In this document: one piece after another, positions 26,059-35,750 of the stretch | Numbering within the stretch: position 1 is the stretch's first letter | Layout of the letters: each line of letters opens with the position of its first letter | Origin: Candidatus Tepidiaquacella proteinivora | GTDB taxonomy: Bacteria; Bacteroidota; Ignavibacteria; Tepidaquicellales; Tepidaquicellaceae | NCBI GenBank assembly: GCA_013348845.1 | Contig: CP054675.1 | Span: 558,001 to 622,000, forward strand | Length of the DNA stretch: 64,000 bases | Direction: 5' to 3' | Made by a program: the position numbers and the translations under genes | Notes under the pieces: generated by a model | What the model was told of the DNA's origin: nothing | The model's database searches: none | The model's input: only the letters and a program-made list of their open reading frames with translations

Positions 26059-27045
26059 ATGAAAGCAGTAATTCCAGTTGCAGGGTCAGGAACAAGACTC
26101 AGACCACATACGCTGACAAAGCCAAAAGTATTAATGACAGTTGCCGGAAAACCAATGATATATTACATTATAGAACAATTAATAAGGGAACAGGTAGTTT
26201 CAGAAATAATTCTGATTACCGGTACAATGAGTGATATGTTGAAAAAATATTTGAGAAAAGAGTTTAATTTCAAATTCACTTTTATAAATCAGGAAAAACC
26301 TTTGGGGCTCGGACATGCAGTATATTGCTCAAAACCAGCATTCAAGGATGAAAATATGTTAATTATTCTTGGTGATACTTTATTTGATGTATCGTTGAAA
26401 GAAATATGTGCAAGTAATTTTTCTGTTATTGGAGTTAAGCAAGTGGAAGATCCTAAAAGATTTGGAGTAGTTGAAACTGATAAAGATGGTTTTATAACAA
26501 AATTTGTGGAAAAACCAGCATCCCCCGAAATATCACCTTCAAGGAATGCAATAGTTGGTATATATAAAATAGAAAATTCTAAATTGTTATTTGAAAGTCT
26601 CGAATATTTAATCGACAGAAATATTCAAACAAATAATGAATTCCAACTCACTGATGCCCTTAGTAAATATTTAGAAAGCGGTGAAAAGTTAATCACATTT
26701 CAGGTAGATAACTGGCTTGATTGTGGAAAGAAAGAAACAATACTTGAAACAAATGCTTATTTATTAAGAAAGATGAATCTCACATACAGTATTAAAGGTA
26801 GTTTGATAAATAACTATTGCTATATAGGAAAGGATGTTAAAATAATAAACAGCATTATAGGAAATTATGTTACAATATCAGATAATTGTGTCATAGAAAA
26901 TTCTATCATAGTTAATTCAATATTAGAAAAAAACTGCAGGATAGAAAATTCCATTATAATGAATTCACTACTTGGGGAACATTCAAAAGTTAAAGGGAAA
27001 AGAAATGAATATAGTATAGGTGATTTCAGTGAGATTGAATTATAG
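26059..27045 (+). CDS. Sugar-1-phosphate nucleotidyltransferase with beta-helix tail
   Basis: This 328-residue protein begins MKAVIPVAGSGTRLRPHTLT, the nucleotide-binding signature of the glucose-1-phosphate thymidylyl/mannose-1-phosphate guanylyl transferase family. FVEKPASPEISPSRNAIVGIY and DNWLDCGKKETILETN follow in the active-site region. The last ~80 residues contain isoleucine-rich hexapeptide repeats (ENSIIVNSILEKNCRIENSI) of a left-handed beta helix. The reaction forms an NDP-sugar for cell-surface polysaccharides; base and sugar specificity are not readable. It starts 3 bases after alaS. Confidence 0.87.
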   Translation: MKAVIPVAGSGTRLRPHTLTKPKVLMTVAGKPMIYYIIEQLIREQVVSEIILITGTMSDMLKKYLRKEFNFKFTFINQEKPLGLGHAVYCSKPAFKDENMLIILGDTLFDVSLKEICASNFSVIGVKQVEDPKRFGVVETDKDGFITKFVEKPASPEISPSRNAIVGIYKIENSKLLFESLEYLIDRNIQTNNEFQLTDALSKYLESGEKLITFQVDNWLDCGKKETILETNAYLLRKMNLTYSIKGSLINNYCYIGKDVKIINSIIGNYVTISDNCVIENSIIVNSILEKNCRIENSIIMNSLLGEHSKVKGKRNEYSIGDFSEIEL

Positions 27046-27069
27046 AATAATTACAGGGTAGAAAATCTC

Positions 27070-27405
27070 TCAGGAATACGAATAAGGAATAGTGAATGCA
27101 AAAAACATAATAAGAATTCCTATTATAATAATTGATAACACAATTAATACAACATTAACTATTCCCAACCACATACCAGCAAGCGCCATACTTTTATTTT
27201 CCGGGGCTGACCTGTTCTCTTTTATATCATTCAATTCACTTGCTCCAAGGATCCAAGCAACTATACCAAATATTAAGGGGCAAACTATATAAGAAAGAAT
27301 TCCGAAAATTAAAGCGAGTAATGCTTTTGTACTTGTTTCAGACCTATTGTAACTTTGATATTGTTTTTGTTGCGGATAATTTTGTTGTGTATAATCTTCC
27401 TGCAT
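27070..27405 (-). CDS. DUF4190 small membrane protein
   Basis: This 111-residue protein has a Gln/Tyr-rich N-terminus (MQEDYTQQNYPQQKQYQSYN) followed by two long hydrophobic segments around residues 27-54 and 75-105, with GASELNDIKENRSAPENKSM between them. The SLALIFGIL-like and GLWLGI-like helices match the DUF4190 pattern found in many bacteria, of unknown function. It lies 11 bases downstream of the BatA-like gene on the same strand, so both are probably expressed together. Confidence 0.75.
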   Translation of the reverse strand: MQEDYTQQNYPQQKQYQSYNRSETSTKALLALIFGILSYIVCPLIFGIVAWILGASELNDIKENRSAPENKSMALAGMWLGIVNVVLIVLSIIIIGILIMFFAFTIPYSYS

Positions 27406-27416
27406 AACTTTAATTA

Positions 27417-29489
27417 TTATTTTTTAAAAAATACTTTAATAAATATAATTTCTAATATTATAAATATTATTGCAAGGTATAAAAAAAGATTGGTTAAGTC
27501 TTTCCCGGTTCGGTTTTCATATAAAATATCTTCCAATTTATTGATATCTTTAACAACACTTATCTTCTGAAATCCAAGATTTTCTAATTTGGATTTCATT
27601 TCCTTATCGTCAAGATATTTAATTTCACTTTCGGTTGTATCAATATTAATAGTGAAAAATTGCTTCTTCAAACCTGAAGAATCACTAAGAAAATAAATCC
27701 CGGGGTTATTTAATTCCTTAGTTGCTGAAATCGAAGCAAAGCCCTTATGAATTTTTTCTGAATGAATAATAGTATTGTCAATTTTTTTAATAAAATCATA
27801 ATCTGACATTGCATATATAATCCCGGTTTTACCAGTGATTATATTATTGGAAAAATTCTTATTTGATAAATAATAAATGCTTTTTATAATTAAAACAGGA
27901 AATATATCACTTAAAGGAAAATCCGACATTAATAAATTTGATGATACTGCAAAAAGTAATACCGGTGAATAAGCATCAGAACTTTCAGACAGAAAATAAT
28001 CTTCATCATTTATCTTAATTATTGGTATAGCATCTCTTGGATTACTTAACTTGTAATATTTAGATATTTGTGGAGAATTTTTCAGGAATATTTCAGAATT
28101 ATCTTTATTTTTGAATTTAAATATCCCTTCGGAGATATAATGATTGAATTCAGAAAATTTTAATTTTATTTCATCTTTATTATAAACATCAATTAATTTC
28201 TGTAACTTAATTGAAGAAATTAACTGGAGAAAAGAATTAAAATTATCTATATCAACATTAATGGATGGAAAAATCAATATTCCCCCGCCATTTTCATGAT
28301 AGTCTTTAATTTTAGAAATTTCTTCATTATTCAGATTACTTTTACAGTTGATTATTAAAACATCATAATTAGAAAGATCTTTTGGTAATTTATTGGAAGT
28401 CTCAGAAACAATAACTTCCCTGCTCTGAATTGAATTGAAAGACTTAATTGCAATATTAAGAAATTCAGAATCCTTTATATTTTCGCCATATATAAAAACT
28501 TTTATTTGCTGCGGAAGATTAAATATGTAATAATATTTATTGTCTTCAATAAAATCATCATAAGTATTGTCTATATTTTGTATATCTGCAATTATATAAA
28601 ATAAGTTTTTAATTTCAGGGGTAAAATTAAAATCTATGTTTTGAATCTCTTCAGGCTGGAAAGTTAAATACTTTTCTAAAACCAAACTATCGTTGCAGAA
28701 AATATTCAATCTCTTATTAGTTACCTGATTATTATTGAAATTTTTTATTCGTAATTTAAATTTTGATTCTGTATATGTATCAATAATACCAGACAAATTT
28801 TCAATACCTAATAAACCGATATTGCTCGTTTCTCGTTTTAGTACAGGTATAAGATAAAAACTGACATTTTTAAGCGGTGAATTTTCGTCCAGCACAAAAC
28901 TTTCCTGCCTGAAATTTATTTCCTGAAAATCTGACAGAATAAAAATTTCCAAATAACTTTCCGGAATTCTTTCTCTTATACTTTCTACTGTTCCAAGTAA
29001 AGAAAAAATTGAGAACGGTGTATATGATATTTTGAAAATATTAGAATCAATTAAATCTCTGTAATTAAACTCTGAATCAGAATTCAGAATTATTATATTA
29101 TCAGTCGGATTAAAGTTTTTTAATATGTCAGATAAGATATCGCGTTCAGTCTCAATTAATTTTTTATCTCCCTGATAAACATTCATACTAAAAGAATTAT
29201 CAACTAAAATTATACCAGTTTTATTTATAGAAGCATTCCCGTAATTTTCACTTTTTATAAATGGTTTTGAAAAAGATAAAACAAGAAATGTAATAATTAA
29301 AATTCTTATCAGCAGGAGGATTAATTCTTTAATTTTAATTTTATGTATTTCTTTCTCTTTTACTTCTTTCAAAAACATTATTGTACTGAATTCAATTTTT
29401 ACAGCTTTCCTGAGATTTAGCAAGTGAATTATCAAAGGAATAAATACAGCGAGTAGTGCAATCAGTAAATATGGGTTCAAAAATGTCAT
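27417..29489 (-). CDS. BatA-like membrane protein with von Willebrand A domain
   Basis: This 690-residue protein begins with the aerotolerance BatA N-terminal region: MTFLNPYLLIALLAVFIPLI, then IHLLNLRKAVKIEFSTIMFL and a second helix near residues 55-75. A VWA domain follows with the metal-site-like IILVDNSFSMN (DxSxS, here DNSFS). A long periplasmic part is rich in beta strands with a glutamine-amidotransferase-like segment YHENGGGILIFPS, and one TM helix lies near the C-terminus. Bat-type proteins are often linked to MoxR ATPases and envelope stress; no MoxR gene is in this window. Confidence 0.85.
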   Translation of the reverse strand: MTFLNPYLLIALLAVFIPLIIHLLNLRKAVKIEFSTIMFLKEVKEKEIHKIKIKELILLLIRILIITFLVLSFSKPFIKSENYGNASINKTGIILVDNSFSMNVYQGDKKLIETERDILSDILKNFNPTDNIIILNSDSEFNYRDLIDSNIFKISYTPFSIFSLLGTVESIRERIPESYLEIFILSDFQEINFRQESFVLDENSPLKNVSFYLIPVLKRETSNIGLLGIENLSGIIDTYTESKFKLRIKNFNNNQVTNKRLNIFCNDSLVLEKYLTFQPEEIQNIDFNFTPEIKNLFYIIADIQNIDNTYDDFIEDNKYYYIFNLPQQIKVFIYGENIKDSEFLNIAIKSFNSIQSREVIVSETSNKLPKDLSNYDVLIINCKSNLNNEEISKIKDYHENGGGILIFPSINVDIDNFNSFLQLISSIKLQKLIDVYNKDEIKLKFSEFNHYISEGIFKFKNKDNSEIFLKNSPQISKYYKLSNPRDAIPIIKINDEDYFLSESSDAYSPVLLFAVSSNLLMSDFPLSDIFPVLIIKSIYYLSNKNFSNNIITGKTGIIYAMSDYDFIKKIDNTIIHSEKIHKGFASISATKELNNPGIYFLSDSSGLKKQFFTINIDTTESEIKYLDDKEMKSKLENLGFQKISVVKDINKLEDILYENRTGKDLTNLFLYLAIIFIILEIIFIKVFFKK

Positions 29490-29578
29490 AACTTCAGAAA
29501 ACTAATTTTATTGTTTTTACAAGATTATCAATGTATTTTAGAAAAATAATGAAGTATAAAATTATATGAAATGATTTT

Positions 29579-30220
29579 ATGAAGGAAAAACAAAAAGGAA
29601 TTATATTTCTTAATGGTTGTATTCCAGGAAAGAACGTTTATAAACACTTTATAAAAAGAAATGATTATATTGTATTTGCTGATGGAGCTGCTGATTTAAT
29701 GAAAAAGAAAAATTTAATACCAGATGTTATTTTAGGTGATCTTGATTCAGTTACAAACAATACATTAAAATATTTCCTTAACAGGAATGTAATTGTTATG
29801 AAATTTACTGACCAGGAGACAACAGATTTTGAAAAATCACTTTTGCATTTGGTGGAAAAAGGCATTAATGAAGTCATTGTCTTTGGTTATATAAGTTTAA
29901 GACCTGACCACACTTTAAATAATTTCAGTATATTGAAACGATATTATAGGAAAATGAATATCTATTTTATAGATGAAGATTATATGACTAATTTTATTAA
30001 ATACAAAACAAGGTTTAAATATAAAAGAAATAATGTAATATCACTCTTACCTTTTCCCTACGCTAAAGGAATAACAACCAAGGGCTTGCAATATCCACTT
30101 AATAACGAAGACTTAACACTTGGAATTCGCGAAGGGACTCTAAACTATTCTATATCAGATAATATCTCAATTTCATTTATTGAAGGTGATTTACTATTGA
30201 TAAGAAAACATTTCTTTTAA
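29579..30220 (+). CDS. thiN: Thiamine pyrophosphokinase
   Basis: This 213-residue protein shows the thiamine diphosphokinase pattern: FADGAADLMKKKNLIPDVIL, GDLDSVTNNTLKYF, then DQETTDFEKSLLHL and GYISLRPDHTLNNFSILKRY. The Asp residues of GDLDS and TDFEKSL bind ATP-Mg and thiamine. The enzyme makes thiamine diphosphate in one step. It is about 20 residues smaller than eukaryotic forms but normal for bacterial ThiN. It starts 90 bases from the divergent BatA-like gene and is followed 6 bases later by a sodium symporter, an attractive but unproven thiamine transporter candidate. Confidence 0.87.
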   Translation: MKEKQKGIIFLNGCIPGKNVYKHFIKRNDYIVFADGAADLMKKKNLIPDVILGDLDSVTNNTLKYFLNRNVIVMKFTDQETTDFEKSLLHLVEKGINEVIVFGYISLRPDHTLNNFSILKRYYRKMNIYFIDEDYMTNFIKYKTRFKYKRNNVISLLPFPYAKGITTKGLQYPLNNEDLTLGIREGTLNYSISDNISISFIEGDLLLIRKHFF

Positions 30221-30226
30221 TACGAT

Positions 30227-31648
30227 ATGAACTCTATTAATCTTGAAATTGGAGATTATATTGTCATAATTGCTTATTTTTTAGTCTGTATTTTTTTAGG
30301 TACAACAACGAAGAAAAGCGATGATAATTTAACAGATTATTTAATAGCAGGCAGAGCTATAACATTGCCTGCTTTTGTTGCAACACTTGTTTCAACTTTT
30401 TACGGAGGAATTCTTGGAATTGGAGAATTTACATATCGATATGGTATATCAAGCTGGTTACTTAATGCACTACCCTACTATATTTTCATTTTAATATTTG
30501 CCTTCTTTTTTGCAGAAAAAATAAGAAAATCTGAATTAAGAACTATTCCTGAAAAATTAGAGCAATCGTTCGGTAGTAAAGTGAGTTTCTTTGGTTCAAT
30601 AATGATTTTTTTCCTTACTACACCAGCACCATACTTATTAATGCTTGGCGTGTTAGTACAAATGGTTTTTTCGATTGATTTATGGATTGCTATGCTAATA
30701 AGTATATTTGTTTCTATAGTATATCTTTTTAAGGGTGGATTAAAAGCAGATATAAGAGTAAATATATTAGAATTTATTGTAATGTTTGCAGGTTTCATTA
30801 TGATATTACCATTTTGCTATTTTAAAATAGGAGGATTAGAATTTTTAAAAAGCAACTTACCACAAAGTCATTTTTCGCTTAGCGGAAGTCATAGTACGTT
30901 ATATATAATAGTTTGGTTTTTTATAGGATCATGGGCATTAGTTGATCCATCATTTCATCAAAGATGTTATGCAGCAAAAACTACAAAAGTAGCAAGAAAC
31001 GGGGTTTTAATTTCACTCTTTTTCTGGATTTTATTTGATTTTCTTACTGTAACAACCGGGTTATATTCGGCTTCTTATCTTAAAAATTTAAATAATCCGG
31101 TAGCAGCATATCCAACTTTAGCAGATAAAATTCTTCCACAAATATTAAAGGGATTCTTTTTTGCTTCACTACTTGCAACTATTATGTCAACATTTCATTC
31201 ATATTTATTTATTTCAGCAACCACTTTCGGTAAAGATATAATGAAATCATTTCCGAGGTTTTCAAATAAATCTAATTATATTGAGTTATCCAAAGCTGGA
31301 ATAATTCTTACATCTGCAATATCTTTTCTATTACCATTTATTATTCCCTCTGTGGTTGATATGTGGTATACAATAGGAAGTCTTGTAATACCACCATTAC
31401 TTATAGCAATAATTTTTTCTTATACAAGTAAAAACTACATTCAAAAGAAATTTATATTGGTATCAATGATATCCTGTTTTTCTGTATCACTGTTCTGGTT
31501 TATTCACGGCAATCTCAAAAATAGCGAAAATGTATCTAGGTATTTACTGAATATAGAACCCTTATACCCAGGTCTGGGAGTCGGTATAATATTTATTTTA
31601 ATGGGATTAGTTATTAATTTAGTAAGAAATGATAAACATAAGATTTAA
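30227..31648 (+). CDS. Sodium:solute symporter (SSS family)
   Basis: This 473-residue integral membrane protein has about 12-13 predicted helices. N-terminal family features include LTDYLIAGRAITLPAFVATL and FYGGILGIGEFTYRYGISSW. The middle carries the sodium-site-like GSWALVDPSFHQRCYAAKTT and LASLLATIMSTFHSYLFISA with AtTFGKDI. SSS transporters couple sodium to sugars, amino acids, vitamins or nucleosides. The neighbour thiN, 6 bases upstream, raises the possibility of a thiamine-related substrate. The stop lies inside the start of the patatin gene (20-base overlap). Confidence 0.86.
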   Translation: MNSINLEIGDYIVIIAYFLVCIFLGTTTKKSDDNLTDYLIAGRAITLPAFVATLVSTFYGGILGIGEFTYRYGISSWLLNALPYYIFILIFAFFFAEKIRKSELRTIPEKLEQSFGSKVSFFGSIMIFFLTTPAPYLLMLGVLVQMVFSIDLWIAMLISIFVSIVYLFKGGLKADIRVNILEFIVMFAGFIMILPFCYFKIGGLEFLKSNLPQSHFSLSGSHSTLYIIVWFFIGSWALVDPSFHQRCYAAKTTKVARNGVLISLFFWILFDFLTVTTGLYSASYLKNLNNPVAAYPTLADKILPQILKGFFFASLLATIMSTFHSYLFISATTFGKDIMKSFPRFSNKSNYIELSKAGIILTSAISFLLPFIIPSVVDMWYTIGSLVIPPLLIAIIFSYTSKNYIQKKFILVSMISCFSVSLFWFIHGNLKNSENVSRYLLNIEPLYPGLGVGIIFILMGLVINLVRNDKHKI

Positions 31649-34379
31649 AAATATATATTATGCAATTTCATTATTATTTTATCTGTTTTCAGCTTCGGTA
31701 ATTTTTCCTCAAATAATTCCGGACAGTTCTAAAACAATACTTACTCTACCATTACACCCAAAAGAAAATTTAGATACAAATAAATTCAATATTTTCCCAA
31801 AGAAATATAACTACAAAAAAGTTGCACTCGTATTAAGTGGTGGTGGTGCAAGAGGTTTTGCACAAATTGGAGTTTTGAAGGCGTTAGAAGAAAATGGAAT
31901 AAATTTCGATATTATTGTTGGAACAAGTATAGGCGCAATAATAGGCGGACTATATGCTACAGGTTATACTGCAAGTGAATTAGATTCATTAGCAAGGAAT
32001 ATTAATTGGGAAGAAAATCTTAAACTAACGAACAAATACAGCAGGCAACAACTTTTTCCCACACAAAAGAGTATTCAGGATAAAAGTATTCTCACTGTTT
32101 CATTAAAAGGATTTAAACCAATAATTCCGACTTCCCTATCGAGCGGTCAACAAATCACAGAAATATTAAATACAATATTTTTAAATTCAAGGCACAGACC
32201 TGACGAAAATTTTCAAAATTTAAGATATAAATTTTTCTCAGTAGCGACCGATTTAAATGTTGGAACACGAGAGATCCTTTCAAACGGAAATATTACCGAG
32301 TGTGTAAAAGCTTCCTTCACATTTCCGCTATTATATACCCCAATGAACATTAACGGAAAAATGTTAATTGATGGTGGTTTGACAGCAAATATCCCAGTGG
32401 ACATTGCTTTAGAAAAAGGTGCTGATTATGTTATCACAGTAAATTCAACAAGTCCCTTAAAAACGGAGGAAGAGTTAAAAGAAAATCCAATAAATACTGC
32501 AGACCAGATTGTATCAATTACAATGGCAAGATTAAATGAACAGCAGTTGAAGAAATCAAATTTTACAATTACTCCCGATATCGGCAGACATAATGCTGAA
32601 GATTTCAGAAGTATAGAAAATTTAATATTTAAAGGCCGTGAAGCTACTATAGAATTAATTGATAAATTAAAAAACGCTCTTGATTCGCTCGAAGCAAATG
32701 CATCACCACAAAGAAATTACTTTATTATTAATCCAAAGGTAATTATAGAATCACAAATCGTACCTGAAAGCATAAAAAGTCATATAATTGAAGAACAGGA
32801 AAATAAGTTTGTGAAACATACAGATATTGAGAAAGCAATGCGAAAACTATATGACCTCGGATATTTTAAAAATTTGAGTGCCGAAATATACAGAAATGAC
32901 GGGATTCTGATTTTAAAATATAAATTTGAAGAAAATCCGGTACTAAAATCAATAAAGACAAATTCGAAATTTGAATTTATCAATAATATATTGGATGAAT
33001 TTGCAAATGAAAATACGAATAAAATAATTAACTACAGAAAGTTAGAATCATTATATGAATCGTTATTGGGTAAGCTTAAAGCAAATGGTTACAGTTCAGT
33101 AGATATCACAAAATTTTATTTCAACTGGGATAATAATACATTAGAAATAGAATTTGACAATGGATTATTAGATGATATTATTATAATAGGTAATAATAAT
33201 ACAAAATCAGAAATGATATTTTCTGAACTAACGATAGATAAGAAAAAACCGGTAATAGAATCCGATATATTAAAAAACTTGAGAAATTTATACAGTCTGA
33301 ATTTATTTACACAACTAACATTCAATATTATAAATAAAGACAATAAAAAATTATTAATAATTAATTTAGTTGAAAAAAGCCCCAAGAATTTAAGTCTTGC
33401 AGTTAGAGCCGACAATGAAAGAAATCTTCAGGCATTTATAGATATTAGAGACCAAAATATATTCAAATCCGGTACTGAGGCAGGATTTTCTATAATAGGT
33501 GGGTTAAGAAATTTAGATTTAAAATTAGAAATAAACAGATATAAAATATTCAAAACAGATTTTACGGTAAACATTTCAGGATACTATTCATTTATAGACC
33601 ACTATTTGTATAAAGAAGAGCAATCTGAAAGTTCTTTTTCAGTAATTCAATTAGGAGAATTTAAAAATATTAAATTTGGCTGCAGTTTTCTGATAGGTAC
33701 TCAACTGGAAAAAATCGGAATTGTATATTCTCAATTGTTGATAGAAAACACGCTTACAAGAAATATAAGCAATACAAATTATGATATTGAAACAAGAATT
33801 TTTAAATTAAGATTTGGTGGTAAAGTAGATACACAGGATGAATATCCTTTCCCAAATAAAGGAACAATAATCGAATATTATTATGAAACTGCACAAAACC
33901 AATTAAGAGGCTCTGAAGCTTATTCAAAACTTTATTTAGATTTCGAGCATTATTTTCAGATTGATAAATCATTATCATTAAAACCGAAATTTGTTTTTGC
34001 ATTTGCAGATAATACTACACCTTTCACAGATTGGTTTTTTATGGGCGGAGAAAATAACTTTATGGGAATGGTCGAAGATGAACTAAATGGAAGACAACTC
34101 TTTATATCATCAGTAGAATTCCGATATAAACTACCTTTTAAAATATTCTTCGATACTTATATCTCTTGCAGATATGATTTAGGTAGAATCTGGAGTAATA
34201 CCTCAGATATAAAACTAATAGATTTAAGACACGGCTTCGGAATGTCAGCAATATTTAATACACCATTAGGGAAAGCAAGTTTTTCTGCAGGAAAGTGCTT
34301 TTTTATAAAAGAGGATAAAAAAAATACTATTATTTGGGGTCCAAATACATTTTATTTTACAATAGGATATGATTTATAA
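31629..34379 (+). CDS. Patatin-like phospholipase fused to POTRA and BamA-type barrel (PlpD/FplA-like)
   Basis: This 916-residue protein has a hydrophobic N-terminal segment at about residues 9-28, consistent with a signal peptide. The patatin domain has the oxyanion motif GGGARGFAQIG at 71-81, the nucleophile S100 in VGTSIGAI and the catalytic aspartate near 248 in IDGGLTANIPVD. POTRA-like segments follow (residues ~390-560), then an outer-membrane BamA/type Vd barrel: RADNERNLQAFIDIR, GKVDTQDEYPFPNKGTIIEY and the C-terminal FYFTIGYDL. This resembles type Vd autotransported lipases. Phospholipase A activity on the cell surface is inferred. Confidence 0.88.
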   Translation: MINIRFKNIYYAISLLFYLFSASVIFPQIIPDSSKTILTLPLHPKENLDTNKFNIFPKKYNYKKVALVLSGGGARGFAQIGVLKALEENGINFDIIVGTSIGAIIGGLYATGYTASELDSLARNINWEENLKLTNKYSRQQLFPTQKSIQDKSILTVSLKGFKPIIPTSLSSGQQITEILNTIFLNSRHRPDENFQNLRYKFFSVATDLNVGTREILSNGNITECVKASFTFPLLYTPMNINGKMLIDGGLTANIPVDIALEKGADYVITVNSTSPLKTEEELKENPINTADQIVSITMARLNEQQLKKSNFTITPDIGRHNAEDFRSIENLIFKGREATIELIDKLKNALDSLEANASPQRNYFIINPKVIIESQIVPESIKSHIIEEQENKFVKHTDIEKAMRKLYDLGYFKNLSAEIYRNDGILILKYKFEENPVLKSIKTNSKFEFINNILDEFANENTNKIINYRKLESLYESLLGKLKANGYSSVDITKFYFNWDNNTLEIEFDNGLLDDIIIIGNNNTKSEMIFSELTIDKKKPVIESDILKNLRNLYSLNLFTQLTFNIINKDNKKLLIINLVEKSPKNLSLAVRADNERNLQAFIDIRDQNIFKSGTEAGFSIIGGLRNLDLKLEINRYKIFKTDFTVNISGYYSFIDHYLYKEEQSESSFSVIQLGEFKNIKFGCSFLIGTQLEKIGIVYSQLLIENTLTRNISNTNYDIETRIFKLRFGGKVDTQDEYPFPNKGTIIEYYYETAQNQLRGSEAYSKLYLDFEHYFQIDKSLSLKPKFVFAFADNTTPFTDWFFMGGENNFMGMVEDELNGRQLFISSVEFRYKLPFKIFFDTYISCRYDLGRIWSNTSDIKLIDLRHGFGMSAIFNTPLGKASFSAGKCFFIKEDKKNTIIWGPNTFYFTIGYDL

Positions 34380-34408
34380 ACAAAAATTCTTATTAAAAAC
34401 TAATTAAT

Positions 34409-34439
34409 TTGATATAAAAAATAAAAAACTACATATTTG
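34409..34439 (+). promoter_or_regulatory. Possible Bacteroidota-type promoter of purB
   Basis: TTG at 34409-34411, 20 bases of spacer and CATATTTG at 34432-34439 lie 18 bases before the purB ATG. This differs by one defined base from the Bacteroidota TTG-N19-21-TAnnTTTG pattern. It remains a guess in DNA this AT-rich. Confidence 0.35.
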
Positions 34440-34457
34440 TAAAAAAAAGATTAAAAA

Positions 34458-35750
34458 ATGATTCAGAGATATACAAGACCGGAAATGTCCAATATATGGT
34501 CAGATGAAAATAAATTCAAAATCTGGCTAAAAATAGAAATCTTAATATGCGAAGCATTAAATAAATTCAAAATTATTCCTGATAAATCGCTCGAAAATAT
34601 TAAGAAAAAAGCAAAATTTGATATTAAAAGAATTAATGAACTGGAAAAAGTAATAAAACATGATGTTATTGCATTTTTAACCAATGTTGCAGAAAATGTG
34701 GGAGAAGATTCTAAATACATTCATTTAGGAATAACAAGCTCTGATATATTGGACACAACACTTGCATTACAAATGAAACAAGCCGGAGAAATTATAATCA
34801 AAGATTTATTAATGCTTAAAACTGTACTTAAACAAAAAGCAAAAAAATACAAATATCTGCCACAAATTGGAAGAACACACGGAGTACATGCTGAACCAAT
34901 AACACTTGGTTTAAAATTTGCAAACTGGTATGATGAAACAAACAGAAATATAGAAAGAATGGAATATGCAATAAAAACAGCAAGTGTTGGAATGATTTCC
35001 GGAGCTGTCGGAACTTATAGTTATTTATCACCTAAAGTTGAAGAATATGTTTGCAGGAAACTTAAATTAAGAACCCCAAAAATCACTTCACAAATAATAT
35101 CAAGAGATATACATTGTCAATATATAAATACGATAGCGATAATAGGTGCAACTCTTGAAAAAATAGCCTTAGAAATAAGACATTTACAAAGAACTGAGGT
35201 TCTCGAACTGGAAGAAAGTTTTACAAAAGGACAAAAGGGATCATCTGCTATGCCCCACAAGAAAAATCCAATAACAGCAGAACAAATATGCGGACTGGCA
35301 AGAATATTAAGAGCAAATTCAATACCTTCATTAGAAAATGTAGCACTCTGGCATGAAAGAGATATTTCCCACTCTTCAGTAGAAAGGATAATACTCCCGG
35401 ATTCTACTATTCTATTAGATTATACTTTAAATAAAATTGCTAACTTACTTAAATATATAGTAGTTAATAAAAATAATATAAGTAATAATTTAAAGCTTTT
35501 AAATGGAATCTATTTCTCTCAAACTGTGATGTTGAAGTTAATTGAAAAAGGATTGACAAGGGAAGAAGCTTATAAAATAATACAGGAAATTTCATTTAAA
35601 TGCTGGAAGAATAACACTGATTTTAAAAATGAACTTATTAAAAACAGGAAGGTTACTCAGTTACTTTCTGTTAAGGAAATAGAAACTATTTTTGATTTGA
35701 AAAGATTTTTAAAGAATATTGATTATATATATTCCCGTCTGAATTTATAA
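34458..35750 (+). CDS. purB: Adenylosuccinate lyase
   Basis: This 430-residue protein matches PurB throughout: MIQRYTRPEMSNIWSDENKF, KHDVIAFLTNVAENVGEDSK, then HLGITSSDILDTTLALQM and QIGRTHGVHAEPITLG. The superfamily signature KGSSAMPHKKNPITAEQICG lies near residue 264. The enzyme acts twice in purine synthesis, forming AICAR and AMP with release of fumarate. Length is normal. Its stop overlaps the stop of lexA on the opposite strand by 6 bases (convergent). Confidence 0.96.
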   Translation: MIQRYTRPEMSNIWSDENKFKIWLKIEILICEALNKFKIIPDKSLENIKKKAKFDIKRINELEKVIKHDVIAFLTNVAENVGEDSKYIHLGITSSDILDTTLALQMKQAGEIIIKDLLMLKTVLKQKAKKYKYLPQIGRTHGVHAEPITLGLKFANWYDETNRNIERMEYAIKTASVGMISGAVGTYSYLSPKVEEYVCRKLKLRTPKITSQIISRDIHCQYINTIAIIGATLEKIALEIRHLQRTEVLELEESFTKGQKGSSAMPHKKNPITAEQICGLARILRANSIPSLENVALWHERDISHSSVERIILPDSTILLDYTLNKIANLLKYIVVNKNNISNNLKLLNGIYFSQTVMLKLIEKGLTREEAYKIIQEISFKCWKNNTDFKNELIKNRKVTQLLSVKEIETIFDLKRFLKNIDYIYSRLNL

